From positions 62,001 through 126,000 of the forward strand of contig QJPP01007522.1 of the NCBI GenBank assembly GCA_003996215.1: a stretch of DNA of 64,000 nucleotides, written 5' to 3'. Position numbers and translations under genes: made by a program. Positions 10,699 through 23,425 of the stretch are shown one piece after another. Within the stretch, counting starts at the first letter, position 1. Every line of letters starts with the position of its first letter. The stretch comes from Jaltomata sinuosa (Eukaryota; Streptophyta; Magnoliopsida; Solanales; Solanaceae). The notes beneath the pieces were generated by a model that made no database searches, had not been told where the DNA came from, and was given only the letters and a program-made list of their open reading frames with translations.

Positions 10699-13600
10699 AT
10701 GGATCTAAGCGACGAGGTCAGGGCTTCGCACAAGCGAACTTTCCTCAAGTTCTTTGAACAAACTGTAAGATTTTCTATGTTTTCTACTTGATTTGATTAA
10801 TTTGACGGACTCTGAGTTGTATTTGTTTGTTTGTTTTTGCTTTTGTTGATTCATTTTGTTTTTGTGTTTGCAGGAACTGGACACGGAGCTGAAGAAGGAA
10901 TTTGAATCTATGATCAACAACAATAGGCGTCGTGTAATTATGGACCTCTCCGATTTCTACAATGACAGAGAAGGCTCTGATTTGGCTCGCAGGTTTAATC
11001 CTTTTCCATGAATTTTAGTGATGTCAGTTGGCTCGTATAATTTGACGAAAAGTATGAAGAGTGGTGTAGGGTTTGTGTTTTGGAAATGAAGTAATACCTA
11101 GGCTTGTTGGTTTGTTTTAGGGAAAAATGTTGGAAAAAACAAGTTCTTTAATATTTTCCAAGTATTGAAGTCTTAAGGTCTACCTGGGGTTATTGATATT
11201 GGTGGTCCAGTTTGTAAATTTCTTCTTTTGTTGAATTGTGTAGGCTTCTTCAGAATCCAAGTGAGTATATGCAACCGTTGGTTGATGCTTTAACCGATAT
11301 GATCCGAACCCATAATCCAAAGTACCTTAAAGAAGGCGAGCAAGTCTTGGTTGGGTTTACTGGTCCTTTTGTTTCGAGGAGAGTAACCCCAAGAGAGCTG
11401 TTGTCCCGTTTCATTGGTTCCATGGTCTGTGTTGAAGGCATTGTTACCAAGTGTACGTCTTTTGAATTTGCTTATAGTGCTCATTTCTAGCTCATATCTA
11501 CTATGACTTTGTGGTATTATGCCAGAGTACGATATAGATCTTAAATTAATCATGTTTACTTTGACATTGATAATTTAGCCAATGATGTAAGATCACTGAG
11601 TTTATTTTTAATTGATGTGCCTTAGATTCACTCTGTGGGAGTTGAAGTTAATGAGTCAGTAGGGAGGCCTTATCCCCGAGTCATTTGGTATTGCAAGTAT
11701 TGGTGATTTAGGGTCTATGGTGAAAACTTTTTTAAAAAATGCTTTTATAATGGTAAAAGCAATGAAAATGGGGAACCAGTTACCTGGTGTGGTAGTTGTT
11801 TTAAACTATGCGGCAAAGGTTTGGGTGTGATGATATAACTGATATGTGTTTGACAGCTGTATGTTAGTAACAAGTTTCTATTTGAAATGAAACATATTCA
11901 TGTCCATTTGACAGGGGAAGACATGTATATGTCCAGTGAATAAAGTTAAGGTGATTTAGTAGTTGCTTGCTTGTAGTGGGGCCACCTCTATATCAGTACC
12001 AGTTGCTAGTAAAGGGCTGATGAACACTGGACTTTCTAGGACAGTAGTACTAGTATTATATGGTTCAACTTATTAAGTAAGAATGATACTTGATTTCTAA
12101 ATAGCTGGATTGAACATGAGATACCTATTTTGTCCATTTTTTTGTGATTTCTATGTTCCTTGTTATCAGAAAAATGCATCATGTTAGAACCATTTTAGAT
12201 GTCTGGTAGTTTCAGTAACTAGTGTGCAGTTTGCTGGTATGAAACTGGGAAAGATTGCCTGTCTTCTAGTGAGACGTGAAACAAAAATTGCTTATAAATT
12301 CTCACTTTCAGTGGAAATTTCTTTTGATCTACCATACTTCTCATACTTTATATTCCAATTTATCGAGTTATGGATATTAAGTTGTCAGCATAAGTGCAGC
12401 ATAAAATACTGGACTTGTGCTTATCAGAATTGGTGCCATAGTGGTGCAATAGTGCAACTGGAGTGTGGCCCTTGTTTCTTACTTGCGCCTTTTCTTCTAA
12501 ATGGACTGTAAGGCCAATTATTTGCAAGCTTCCTTCTTCCTGATGCACACATACTCGTGCCATTGCCAAGTATAGCACAAGAGTTGGAACTTCATCCAAC
12601 TGTGCATTTTTTTTCTAAAACTGAACCAATTTAATCCTTTAGCTTCCTACATCACCAAATTAAATGATTAAGCATAGTTGCGCATATTCAAAATCAAAAG
12701 CACATCAAACTTCAAAGGACAATAAAAATACAGAGAATTGATATCAAGCATAATAAAATATGCCAAACATCATTAATTGACTGTGCTGTCTTCTGTTGCT
12801 TTGTTTCATGATTAATATCCATTTTCTACTTGATTTTTCCTGCTCATATTTGCAATCTGAAGTATTTGCTAATATAAAACGCATATATTCTTTGTTATTT
12901 CTTGTTGTTTATAACTGCAATGTGTCTAAATTTCATGCTCTTGTCAAAGAGAAACACAAGTTACATTGATGCTAGGCACAGATTTCATCTGCCATCAACT
13001 GAAGTTTTTGAGTTATAAATCATTTTTTTGTTTTATGTTGATTCCTTAGCTTGGATTCCACTTAGTAATTGACTGTTTTAATAAAATTTATTAATGAAAG
13101 CTGCTACTTTCAACATCTGTAGGTTCTCTTGTGAGGCCAAAGGTTGTAAAGAGTGTCCACTTTTGCCCGACAACTGAGAAATTTACGGCCCGTGAATACA
13201 GAGATATCACGTCGAATGTTGGTCTGCCAACTGGTTCTGTGTACCCGACACGGGTAATGATGAATTGATTTAGGTTTCAGTTTGGCCTTTTCAATTTGTT
13301 TAGCAAAATGAAATTTTACAAGAATGATTATGTTGCAGGATGATAATGGCAATTTGCTAGTTACAGAGTACGGGTTATGCACATATAAAGATCATCAAAC
13401 TTTATCAATGCAAGAGGTGCCTGAAAATTCTGCTCCTGGTCAACTTCCTAGAACAGTGGATATAGTCGTGGAGGATGATCTTGTTGATTCATGCAAGCCT
13501 GGAGACCGTGTAGCAGTTGTTGGGGTATACAAAGCTCTTCCTAGCAAAAGCCAAGGAAGCATGAATGGGGTATTCAGGTTGTTGTTTAAAGTAAAATACT

Positions 13601-16600
13601 GCTTTGTTGCCCTTAGAATAGTTAAATGTTCTTTTCTGTATGTAATCCTGTCCATCGATTTTGTTGTGCAGAACAATCCTCATAGCTAACAATGTGTCTC
13701 TCCTGAACAAGTCAGCAAATGCGCCAAACTACACAGAGAAAGTCCTGAAAGACATCAAGAATATTTCTGTTAAAGATGATACTTTTGATCTTCTTGCTAA
13801 TTCACTGGCACCATCTATTTATGGGCATTTGTGGATAAAGAAAGCAGTTGTTCTGCTCATGCTCGGTGGAATTGAAAAGAACTTGAAAAATGGAACTCAC
13901 TTAAGAGGGTAAGATAAGCTCTTTTGCCTTTGGTCAGGCTACTTTTGCTGTCCTTACTTTACTGCTTGACCATGTGAATGCAGCCTTTTTTCTCTTCAGT
14001 TGATTCAGACAACTATCATAATTTTTTTTGGTGTACAGTAAATCCTCTATATGAGATTGATTCTTGAGGTCTCACAGCAACCATTTTTACTGTATTTAGT
14101 GATATAAACATGATGATGGTTGGTGATCCATCTGTTGCCAAGTCTCAGCTGCTGAGAGCAATTATGAATATAGCTCCATTAGCAATATCAACTACTGGTC
14201 GTGGTTCTTCCGGAGTTGGTTTGACAGCTGCAGTTACTTCTGATCAAGAAACAGGTAAATTTTTTCAAAAGCAGAATCTACATTGTATGTGAAGTAAACT
14301 GACAAATATGTACCTGGAAATAGGAGAAAGAAGGCTAGAAGCTGGTGCCATGGTACTTGCCGACAGAGGTGTTGTTTGCATTGATGAGTTTGATAAAATG
14401 AATGATCAAGATCGAGTTGCTATACATGAAGTTATGGAACAGCAGACTGTAACCATTGCTAAAGCAGGAATCCATGCATCCTTGAATGCTCGATGCAGTG
14501 TAGTTGCAGCTGCAAATCCCATATATGGTTCTGTAAGTTTCTCAAAACTGGTCCACCTAAATGTGTAATAGCATTAAGATATGTATCATTAACTTTTCTA
14601 TACCATCTCGGTTTTTGACAGTATGACCGATCATTAACTCCAACAAAGAACATTGGACTTCCAGACTCTCTGCTCTCTCGTTTTGATTTGTTGTTTATTG
14701 TTCTGGATCAAATGGATCCTGGGGTTGATCGTCAAATTTCTGAGCATGTTTTGCGGATGCATCGGTATCGTTCTCCAATAGATGGAGGTAGGTTGGCAGT
14801 TATGTTTGAAAGTCTTCATGCATTGCCTTCTCCTTTTGTGTATGAACGAAGTGAATCTATTTTATCTTTTAGGTAGCTCAACATTAGATAGTGATTCAAG
14901 ATATGAAGAGCAAAATGACAAGGATGAAATGCCCGTCTATGTTAAGTATAATCGGATGCTACATGGTAGAAATTCAACTCGGCGTAAAAAGGATACGCTG
15001 ACCATCCAGTTTCTCAAGACGTACATTCATTACGCAAAAAACAGGATCCATCCTGAGCTGACTGATGAGGTAATCTAGTCTAACTTGTGCAATTTCATGA
15101 TAGAATCATTGCTTTTCCGTGCAGGATTAATTTTTTTATGCCTTGGGAATTTTAATTTTGAAATCCTCTTTTAGATTAAGCTTTAATAAACCTTGGGCAT
15201 ATCTTAGCTTCAGCTCACATGAACTTTGATCAATGCACTGCTCCCTTGCTGATATTTATAATGATATCCATTTGTAGGCATCTGATACAATAGCTACTGC
15301 TTATGCAGAGCTTAGGAGTGCCAGTACAAATGCAAAGGTGGGTATTTTATGTCTGATATCCAGATAACTATCTTGTTATGTTCTTTGTGTGATGTAATTG
15401 ATTTGTCTGAATTTCCAATAGACTGGGGGAGGAACACTTCCAATTACTGCCAGAACTTTGGAAACAATTATTCGGCTCTCAACTGCCCATGCCAAGCTGA
15501 AGTTGAGAAGACAGGTGAGAAACTTATTTGATTACAAGTCTTATATAAAAAGCTTGAAGTTCTCCATATGTGACTGCTTAGGACTAGAGGTTTACTGAGT
15601 ATGTTCTAGTTTCATTCTTTCTGTGGTTATCTGCATGAATGGATTTTCTTTTGCTCAAAATTTGTTTCAATATCTTTTCTGGCAGGTTTTGAAGTCTGAT
15701 GTAGAAACTGCTCTTCAAGTTCTACATTTTGCCATATATCATCAAGAACTGACTGAGATGGAGGAACGTGAGCAAGAAAGAGAAAAGGAATTGGGGAACA
15801 AACGCAGCACTGACCATGATGCTGGTAATAATGCTTCAGCTCGTAAACGCAGAACTGAGCATGATGCTGGTGATGAATCAGCTCACCATGAAGCCGGGGG
15901 AGTTGGGTGAGTTACTAATTAAAATATACATGCTTCAGCTACTATCAAACTTTTTATCTTGGGGAAATCTTGTTTATCTGCTACAGGTATGTTTTTTGGT
16001 AGGTGGTTTTCTGATAACTGATAAGTTCTGTCATCAAGTAAACAAAAGTGGATTGCAACTTCCTCACAATTAATTCCTTTGATGATCTATCTATATGATG
16101 TTAGTTTGTTTTATCTATTGGCGATGTTTCCTTCTAATGTTTACGTTTCTAAAGTGTTCTTTTGCATTCTTTTGGTGAAGTGGCAGTGACGCAATGGAAA
16201 TTGATGATACTCCGGCAGCTGAAATCAGCATATCTTCTGAGAGGTCTGTGTAATTAACTAATTGATCATTGAATGCATTTCTTTGTAGTCCGGGATTGAT
16301 GTCAATTATGGAATCTAACATCTCCGAACTTGCAGATTGGAAGCATTCAGTGAAAAGCTCGGTAAGCACAGGAACTCGCAACATGTGGAACAAATTCCAG
16401 TTGCTGATGTGGAGAGTGTTGTCAACAGTGGGGCGGCTGTACCTTACTCAAAGGCGGAGATAGAAAAATTATTACAGGTATGCAAGTCCTTTGATTACAA
16501 ATTTCTTCGATGTCCAAGTTCCAAACGTATGTGTAGATTACCTCTTTTTTCACAAGTAGGCAACACTGAAATGATGTGCATCACTTTAGATACCATAGTT

Positions 16601-16708
16601 TTTGAAGGTTAAACAGCTAATAGTGGAAAGTGCTCTAATGTGCAGATGATGGAAGAGAAAGGCCAATTGTGGACACACAAAGATACAAATGTAGTTTACT
16701 TCATGTAA
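10699..16708 (+). CDS. MCM3: DNA replication licensing factor MCM3
   Basis: Subunit of the MCM2-7 replicative helicase, acting in the nucleus. Predicted exons: 10699-10764, 10874-10992, 11244-11452, 13123-13253, 13339-13577, 13672-13908, 14100-14254, 14324-14532, 14622-14787, 14873-15069, 15278-15337, 15422-15514, 15686-15906, 16181-16243, 16336-16477 and 16646-16708. All join in phase to 789 aa, close to the plant MCM3 norm. The AAA+ core shows Walker A GDPSVAKS (342-349), Walker B CIDEFDKM (D406/E407) and the arginine finger SRFD (R475). SLAPSIYGHLWIKKAVVLLM is the MCM-box entry and is MCM3-like. A charged, low-complexity linker rich in E, R, K, D and A (about 640-700) precedes the C-terminal winged-helix part ending in VVYFM. 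The ATG follows two E2F-type sites and a CT leader. Intron 3 (1.67 kb) is the longest. Confidence 0.95.
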
Positions 16709-17860
16709 ATCAGTCTGATTGGAGCTCCAAGTGCAGTTGTCTCCTTTCTGATGGATTGTCCAAGCCTAACTATATGGGGGATACCATTTGTTGTTGAACC
16801 ATAACTTCTCTTATGTTTCTGATTGTAGTATAGTATTCCTCTATTTATCCCAACTTTGACATTCTGATGAAGCATATGAATCTTACTTTTCCTGTTTTAG
16901 TGAAACCAAATGGGTAATGCATTATGTGATGTTCAATTTATGATGACTAGTAGCTATTTAGCTTCAACCAGGAGTTCTCCTTGATTGAAATGTTGCAATT
17001 TACCTGAGGGTGTATATATACCTCATTAGTAGGTATTGCCTGTAAGCCTCTAATAAAAAAGGTTATAAAAGAAACCTAAATAAAAAGCAGAATCATGGAA
17101 GAAAATGAAGACAATTTTAGCACTTACGGTTTATTTTAACCTTAAAATGTGATCGTCTTTCACCTGTTGCACTCAAACATGCTTTAACGTTTTCCCATAT
17201 AATTAGACAGCAAATAAAGTTGGTTAAATCCAAATATTTACAAGGCTTAGTTTGTATTGTATATATCTATGTGACCACACGTTCAGTCGCAAGAAACACC
17301 AAGCGTATGCTATTATTATGGGGGAGTTTGGTTACACGGATAAATGATAATAATTTTGAGTTAAATGTTAAATTATTTTAACATACATTTGATTGATTTT
17401 TTTAATTTTGATAAATGTATATTTTGGATGCAATAATTATATATATATTTTTATACCACGGTCAATGTGCGATAACAATATTGGATTTTATTAATTTTGG
17501 GAAAGAACAATAAAATGATAAAGATGTCTTCCTTTCTCGAAAGCTCCTCTTTCAAAATTCTTTAAAAAAGAAATTAAAGTTAAAATTGAAAATAAATGTT
17601 TGTTCAAATTTATATGCAGGTAAAACCAAATATGTGCTTAAATTTTATATTATATCTATGTATATTTTAATTTTAGTCCAATCAATCAAATATTACCAAT
17701 AAAAATATATTCACTAGCTAATCTTGTAATTATTTAATCTCTGTGTTATAATCTCTCATTAAAAAATAAGTTAAACTACCTAAAGAGACATACCTCATTA
17801 CCATATTTACTAACTCTCCATTACTTTATTTTAATTACTTAATATTCCACATGTTAATCA
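16709..17860. other. MCM3 3' region and AT-rich spacer
   Basis: MCM3 3' UTR, then AT-rich spacer. The part around 17320-17420 (gggggagtttggttacacgg) looks like a transposon edge, but I could not define its partner end. Confidence 0.45.
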
Positions 17861-17864
17861 AAAA

Positions 17865-18085
17865 TCACTCGGATACATCGCCTCAGATCGTGATACATCG
17901 CCTCACCTAGGATACATCTCAACCGATGTATCAAAGGTAAAACCAAAGAATGCCGATGTATTCGAGTGATTTTGGGATGTATCCAATGGGATTTCGATGT
18001 ATCAGAGTAGTTTGGGGATGTATCCTGATGTGAGACGATATATTTCGAGGTGAGGGATGTATCCGAGAGGGATTGAGATGGAAAA
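17865..18085. repeat. Interspersed GATGTATC / GATACATC repeat cluster
   Basis: The 8-mer GATGTATC or its complement GATACATC occurs about nine times in roughly 220 bp, first mostly in the complement orientation and then mostly direct. The two halves therefore form a loose inverted repeat, with phrases such as cgagtgattttgggatgtat. It ends about 260 bp upstream of the first Rossmann gene. Confidence 0.65.
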
Positions 18086-18346
18086 AAGAGTAATTAGCTC
18101 CCAAATATGTGTATTTTACGTAAGTTATCCTAAAAAATATGACTAATTAGCACTTTTTCCATTTAATAAATAGATCTGCAGTGAATATTAAAAGAATATT
18201 ATTTATTGAAAAAAACAAGAAATGAAAATGAGACAATAATAATAAGATAGTAGAATGAAAGGAAAAAGATAATGATTCATGGGAACCAAACAAGTTGGAG
18301 AAGTATTATGACTGAAAACTTATGTTAATTGTCAGTTAGAAAAATC

Positions 18347-20640
18347 ATGGCTATTGCCACTGGTCTCTTCTTCCTTAGAACTTCTGCCTTTTCTTTCACC
18401 TCGAAACAGCCCTCTGTTACTCTTTTTGTAAATAAAGTCCAGTCTTTTCGTCTCAGAGCAGCAAATGTAAGTCTCTTCTCAATAAAAAAGGTTACATTTT
18501 TTCTTTTCAATTTTCAAGATTATGTGATATTCCTATTTTGTGGGGTAATTTGTCATTTTGGTTTCGAATTTTGTTTGGTTACAGATAGAAGGAAGTGAAA
18601 TTGAAGGAAAAGAGGAAGTGGGTGTAAGTGAAAAGAAGAAAATATTTGTTGCTGGTGCCACTGGGAACACTGGGAAGAGGATTGTTGAGCAGCTTCTGGC
18701 AAAGGGTTTTGCTGTCAAGGCTGGGGTTCTTGATGTTGATAAGGCTAAATCAACCTTACCGGGTCAAAACCCTGATCTTCAAATTGTGGGTTTGTTTCCA
18801 TTTTTGTTATTTTGTGTTTAACTTTTTAGAAATTAATAGAAGTTAATTGCTCAATCAGTAGTTGATGATGCAGTAAAGTATGCTTCTTTAAGGGTCAAAT
18901 GTTAAGCACAAAGAAAATTTTGTTAATAGGGGGAAAGCCTTTAAGTTTCACCTACTATATATTGGGTTATACAAGTAGTAGTAGCATTTTTCTCGTAGTT
19001 GCATGTCTTACGATTTTTGTTACTCTTCGTTATTTAATGTGCTTTGGTTATCCCATTATTTGGTTATTGTTACTGCTCGTGTTTTCTGAATGCTATGTTA
19101 TGCTTTCCGTATTATTTGCTATGCCCTCTTTACTTCTGTACTCTCCTTTTAACTGCTTTGATGTGCGTTACTCGAGCCAAGGATTTTTCGGAAATAACTT
19201 CTCTACCTCCATGAGGTAGAGGTAAGGTCTGCGTATACTCTACCCTCCCCAGACCCCGCTTATGGGACTAGACTGGGTTTGTTGTTATTATTGTTATATA
19301 TTGGGTTATTTGTCCAAGTCTATTTGGTTTTTCATTTTTTAATTTGAAGAAATATGAAATTTTTTATTCTCCATGATTTCTTGCTTATGCTCCCTCCCTC
19401 CACTTAAAGAGTTTGTTTTGGCTGGTGTATTCAGGTGATACTTATTGTAGTTTAGATAGAACTGGATTACAATTGGAGATTATGCCAAAACCTTTAAAAT
19501 GTGATCATTTTGTGTAGAAGGTAGTTAGATTTTACCTTTCCAACAAAAGGCATTGCAAATGTATTGAAAAAAAATCAGGGAAAAGCTCCTTTTGAATGTA
19601 AGTGAAGAGCTAACTAGGGAGTATAATGTTCACTTCCATTTTGTAAACCTTTTGAGTTATTCGTACGTGAAATCAATTCTATTATGTTATTTTCAGGTGA
19701 AGGCGGATGTCACAGAGGGATCAGCAAGGCTAGCTGATGCCATTGGCAATGATTCAGATGCAGTAATATGTGCTACAGGTTTTCGGCGTTCACTGGATTT
19801 TTTGGCTCCATGGAAGGTTAGTTGAAACTTCCTGTTTTTCTTTTAACTTAGCAATTAACTTGTCATTTCTAATTTTTTATGGTTATATTTTCTCTTTATG
19901 AAATACTGATTGATTCATTTGGATGATCTTTATAATAACATGAATTGCAGGATAGGAAAAATGCTCAAAGGAAAATAAAAGCCAAAAAAATTACTCCCTC
20001 CGTTTCAATTTGTTTGTCTGATTTTGATTTGGCACGGAGTTTAAGAAAGTAAAAAAGACTTTTGAATCTTGTGGTCTTAAACTAAAGATATGTAGAATGT
20101 ATTAAAATGTCCTTTAATCTTGTGGTCTTAAACATGCCACTGGAAAACTAGAATTAAAGAGTTGCCAAAAAAGGAAAGAGACACTCTTGTTGAAACGGAC
20201 TAAATAGGAAAGTAAGAGAAACAAATTTCAGTTAGAGAAGCTTCTTAACATGATGACAGTTGACACCCTCTCCGGGGGTGCTACCCATGGGCACATTCTT
20301 GGGCATTGAAAAAATAACACCAAGTCTCTTTTGTTCTTTTAAAACAAACAATGGAGGCTTTGTGAGTAAGCTACCACAAGATACTGCTGCTGAAACTCCA
20401 TATGCTAGATATGGTCTTTCGAGTTAAAGAAAACTTCATTCCCTTGAAGATTTTCTAACCTGCAGAAAAGTAAAATGAAGGAGTGAACAGTTTCATGTTA
20501 CTAACGATACTCTTTTATTTTTTATTTTTTTTGGGTTTGTGGAGAACATTTTCATTCTTTTCTCATAATCCAGGCGAGCAGGCTGTTATTAACAAGTGTT
20601 TACAAGTGTGTGTCTGGTGGGGTTGTTGGTGTCAATTGCT

Positions 20641-20701
<61 letters not shown>

Positions 20702-22123
20702 TTTTGTGCTACTATTAATCCACCCTAGTCTGCCATTTAAACTAATTTCAAATTCGAACAGTTAAGTACTCCAATTTCACCTCCAAGACCTTAGCTCCAT
20801 TATAATGTCTGTTATAGCGCCTGGAAAACAGGAATCAAGAATGGCATGGTTAAGCAGGTTAAGGCCTACTAGGTTGAATTCAGAAGGGATCTACTGTCAG
20901 AAAACCAAGTATTGTTGAAACTGTTAGTCATGTTTCAGGTTTGTGAAAGAATTCCTTGCCCGTTAAGTAAAACACCATTCTTGATTTCCTTCCCTAGCCT
21001 TCAACTGGATTGGAGATCATATGTGATTGAGGTTCTGCAGAGGCACATCAAACAAGCTAATGTCAGAAATTTTAGTAGAATGAAAGAAATAACCTTTGGG
21101 ATCTTCGATGAAAAGTTATTTTGTATACTTATCTATCCATTCTACAGCTGGAGCAAACATCAAACAGGTTCTGATGTTTGCTTAGGTGTTGAAAAGTTGA
21201 GAAGGCTTCTTGAATGTTTTCAAGCAAAAACTTGAGAGCAAGACTGCAAAATGTTCTAAAAATGTATAGGGTGCAAAATCATCTTATCTCCCTGGCTTGT
21301 TTTCACCTTAAATTTGTCTGATAGTTCTATTTTGTTCCTTCTACACATTTAGTATGGCCAAAAGGGCCTCTGTTGATGTCTTGCCTTCCAGATCACTAAA
21401 CTTACCTTCTGTTGGTAATACTAATTACTTTAGTAAATTATGAAACAAAATTTATCAGATCTTCGAGCCCTTCTGCGTGATTGATGCTGACTTGTTGGCC
21501 CACTATTTTAATTGTTGTTATTGGTGTTTTTTGATGAATCATGATGTATTGTCCTTCCACTATTATTGTTTAATCCCTACTGTACCATTCTTTCAGGTTG
21601 ATAACTTTGGCACGGTAAACCTTGTTGAAGCATGCCGAACACTTGGTGTTAAAAGATTCCTCCTTGTTAGTTCCATTCTGGTCAATGGAGCTGCAATGGG
21701 CCAGTTGCTTAATCCAGCATATGTATTTCTCAATGTTCTAGGACTGACATTGATAGCAAAGCTCCAAGCTGAACAATATATTCGGAAATCTGGCATCAAC
21801 TACACAATAATAAGGCCTGGTGGGCTAAAAAATCATCCACCTCAAGGAAACATTGTAATGGAACAAGAGGTAGCAATATGCAACTTACTCATTGTTTAGA
21901 TATGTATATGTGCACCATGATTTTCTAAGACCATCCTTGCTTTTCCTTCAAAATGTAGGATACCCTTTACGAAGGCTCAATATCTAGAGATCAGGTAGCT
22001 GAAGTAGCAGTTGAGGCATTACTCCATCCGGAATCTCATTACAAAGTCGTGGAGATAGTAGCTCGTACTGATGCCCCTAAACGTTCATTCAAGGAACTCT
22101 TCGGTTCCATTAAACAGCACTAG
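18347..22123 (+). CDS. NAD(P)-binding Rossmann protein, chloroplast (TIC62/At2g34460-like), copy A
   Basis: Atypical short-chain dehydrogenase family member, probably stromal or thylakoid-associated; the reaction is unknown. Exons 18347-18466, 18585-18785, 19697-19816, 21597-21869 and 21959-22123 join in phase to 292 aa. Exon 1 (40 aa, rich in S, T, F and basic residues, almost no acidic ones) looks like a transit peptide. The dinucleotide-binding motif is VAGATGNTGKRIVEQLL (glycine pattern GxxGxxG) in exon 2. Exon 3 carries DAVICATGF and exon 4 carries VDNFGTVNLVEACR and YTIIRPGGL. The usual YxxxK catalytic pair is not evident, as in other atypical members. A frame open from TTG at 18329 exists, but the ATG at 18347 is the natural start. 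The introns hold a SINE, a Stowaway-like element and a 56-base poly-T. Confidence 0.85.
19190..19302 (+). mobile_element. TS/SolS-type SINE fragment
   Basis: The stretch reads ...ctctacctcc...gaggtagaggtaaggtctgcgta...ctaccctccccagacccc..., then a TTGTTG-rich tail. This is the 3' part of the Solanaceae TS SINE family, whose copies end in TTG repeats. The 5' tRNA-like head is missing. It lies in intron 2 of copy A. Confidence 0.75.
19991..20216. mobile_element. Stowaway-like MITE in intron 3 of copy A
   Basis: Starts TTACTCCCTCCGTTTCAATT and ends with a degenerate inverted match, GAAACGGACTAAATAGGAAA. The body contains a local duplication of 'aatcttgtggtcttaaac'. The right end is eroded. Confidence 0.65.
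20643..20698. repeat. Poly-T run of about 56 bases
   Basis: An uninterrupted T homopolymer in intron 3 of copy A. It may be the poly-A tail of a retro-inserted sequence on the minus strand, whose body would be the sequence just right of 20700, or an expanded homopolymer. Its exact length is unreliable in most sequencing data. Confidence 0.8.
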
Positions 22124-23230
22124 CTTGTCAAGATGATGCTTTCTGTCTATGTTTATACACATTATTTATAAATATAGTAACTCGAAGACCACATTGCAAC
22201 AAATTTATATTGCAAGATCCTTCTCTGCAATCTGCTCTCAGGTTCTTTTGCTTTTTCAGTTATTGCAGGGAAACCTGAAACTTTGTAATAGTCATCTCCT
22301 TGTAACATTTCCTAACACTACAATTTAATGTAAGTTAAAGAAAAAAAAGTTGGAAGTGAATGATTAAAAGAGAGCTTATTGAAGGCATCCTTGTTTTTTC
22401 AAATTTACCATGTTCAAAAAAAAAAGAAAAGAGAGCTTATTGAAGCCCCTTTACATGTGTTTCTTAAAATCTCATGTTTGTCAAAGGAAGGCAGAAACTA
22501 TTATGCCAAAAAGGCAATAGAATATAACTATAACTACAATAATGGGGAATCTTGGTACCTGAGTTGATTGGTCATTGTGAACTTCCATCTCACTAGTAGG
22601 CTTCGATCTCCACCTTTTAATTTCCTTTGCCAGTTCCCCTCCCCCTCCACAAGATCCTGGCTATTTTAATTTCAACTTCATAGAAGTATAGCCTATGTTA
22701 CCCTCTGAAGTATCAATCAACCTCACTATACATATTTCTTTTTTTATCTTATGATATCTTTTTGTTGTTTTCTTTTATTAATCTATATGTTTGAACTCAG
22801 GGAATTTTTTAAAACCATTATATGGAGAATCAAACATTATTCATGGAGTCAAAAAAGGTTTACATACACATATTCATTAATAATTTTGAATAATGAAAGA
22901 ATTTTGAGTAATTTCAAAAAAGAAATAGCTGCAAATCAAAAGTTCCATTGTTTGCTGTCCTAATTCAAACACACACTTACAAAAACTGAAAATAAAATTT
23001 GGGGATACAGTCTTATAGACACTCAAATGTGCAAAACTCAAGTTAATAGTCAAAATCTAGAGTTAACTTTTTCCTCCGTTTTAATTTATTTGTCTTACTT
23101 TCCTCCATTTTAAAAAAGATATATTTTTTCTTTTTAATAAATATTTAATTCCAACTTTCCGCAGAATATTATCATAATAGGAAAAATACTTTGGAGAACA
23201 TTTTATGGCGGGTAATTAACAGAAATGAAT
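22124..23230. other. Spacer between the tandem Rossmann genes
   Basis: Copy A 3' UTR followed by AT-rich spacer. A short direct repeat, AGAGCTTATTGAAG, occurs at about 22370 and 22432. A fragment of Stowaway-like sequence (ttcctccgttttaatttatt) begins near 23070. No other gene is seen. Confidence 0.5.
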
Positions 23231-23248
23231 TCTGGTTTACGCTAACAG

Positions 23249-23366
23249 CAAGTTATCCAAACAAGACCAGTGGTATTTCTTGCTCAGAGCCCTTCTGCTC
23301 ATTCTCAGTCCACCCCATTTTCTCCATCTTCAACCAACAAAGTACGTCTCTGCAGAAATTCCAGCA
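23249..23366 (+). pseudogene. Decayed transit-peptide exon of Rossmann copy B
   Basis: This stretch aligns with exon 1 of copy A: gaccagtggtatttcttgct matches gccactggtctcttcttcct, and the ends acaaagtacgtctctg and ataaagtccagtctttt also correspond. The position of copy A's ATG is CAAAC-like here, and no in-frame ATG opens the equivalent reading frame. The donor GTAAGT of copy A is also changed. It may survive as a 5' UTR exon spliced at the nearby GTACTA. Confidence 0.6.
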
Positions 23367-23425
23367 AGATTTCTCTTTTTTTCGGTACTATATGATTGTG
23401 CTTTAACTTTTCTTTTCGATTTCAG

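Noticed and set aside
15768..16073. 101-codon + strand frame overlapping MCM3 exon 13
   Set aside because: It is an alternate frame of the acidic/basic linker of MCM3; the splice and phase evidence supports the MCM3 frame.
20483..20728. Open frame with a long Phe run
   Set aside because: The run is the translation of the poly-T tract in an intron.
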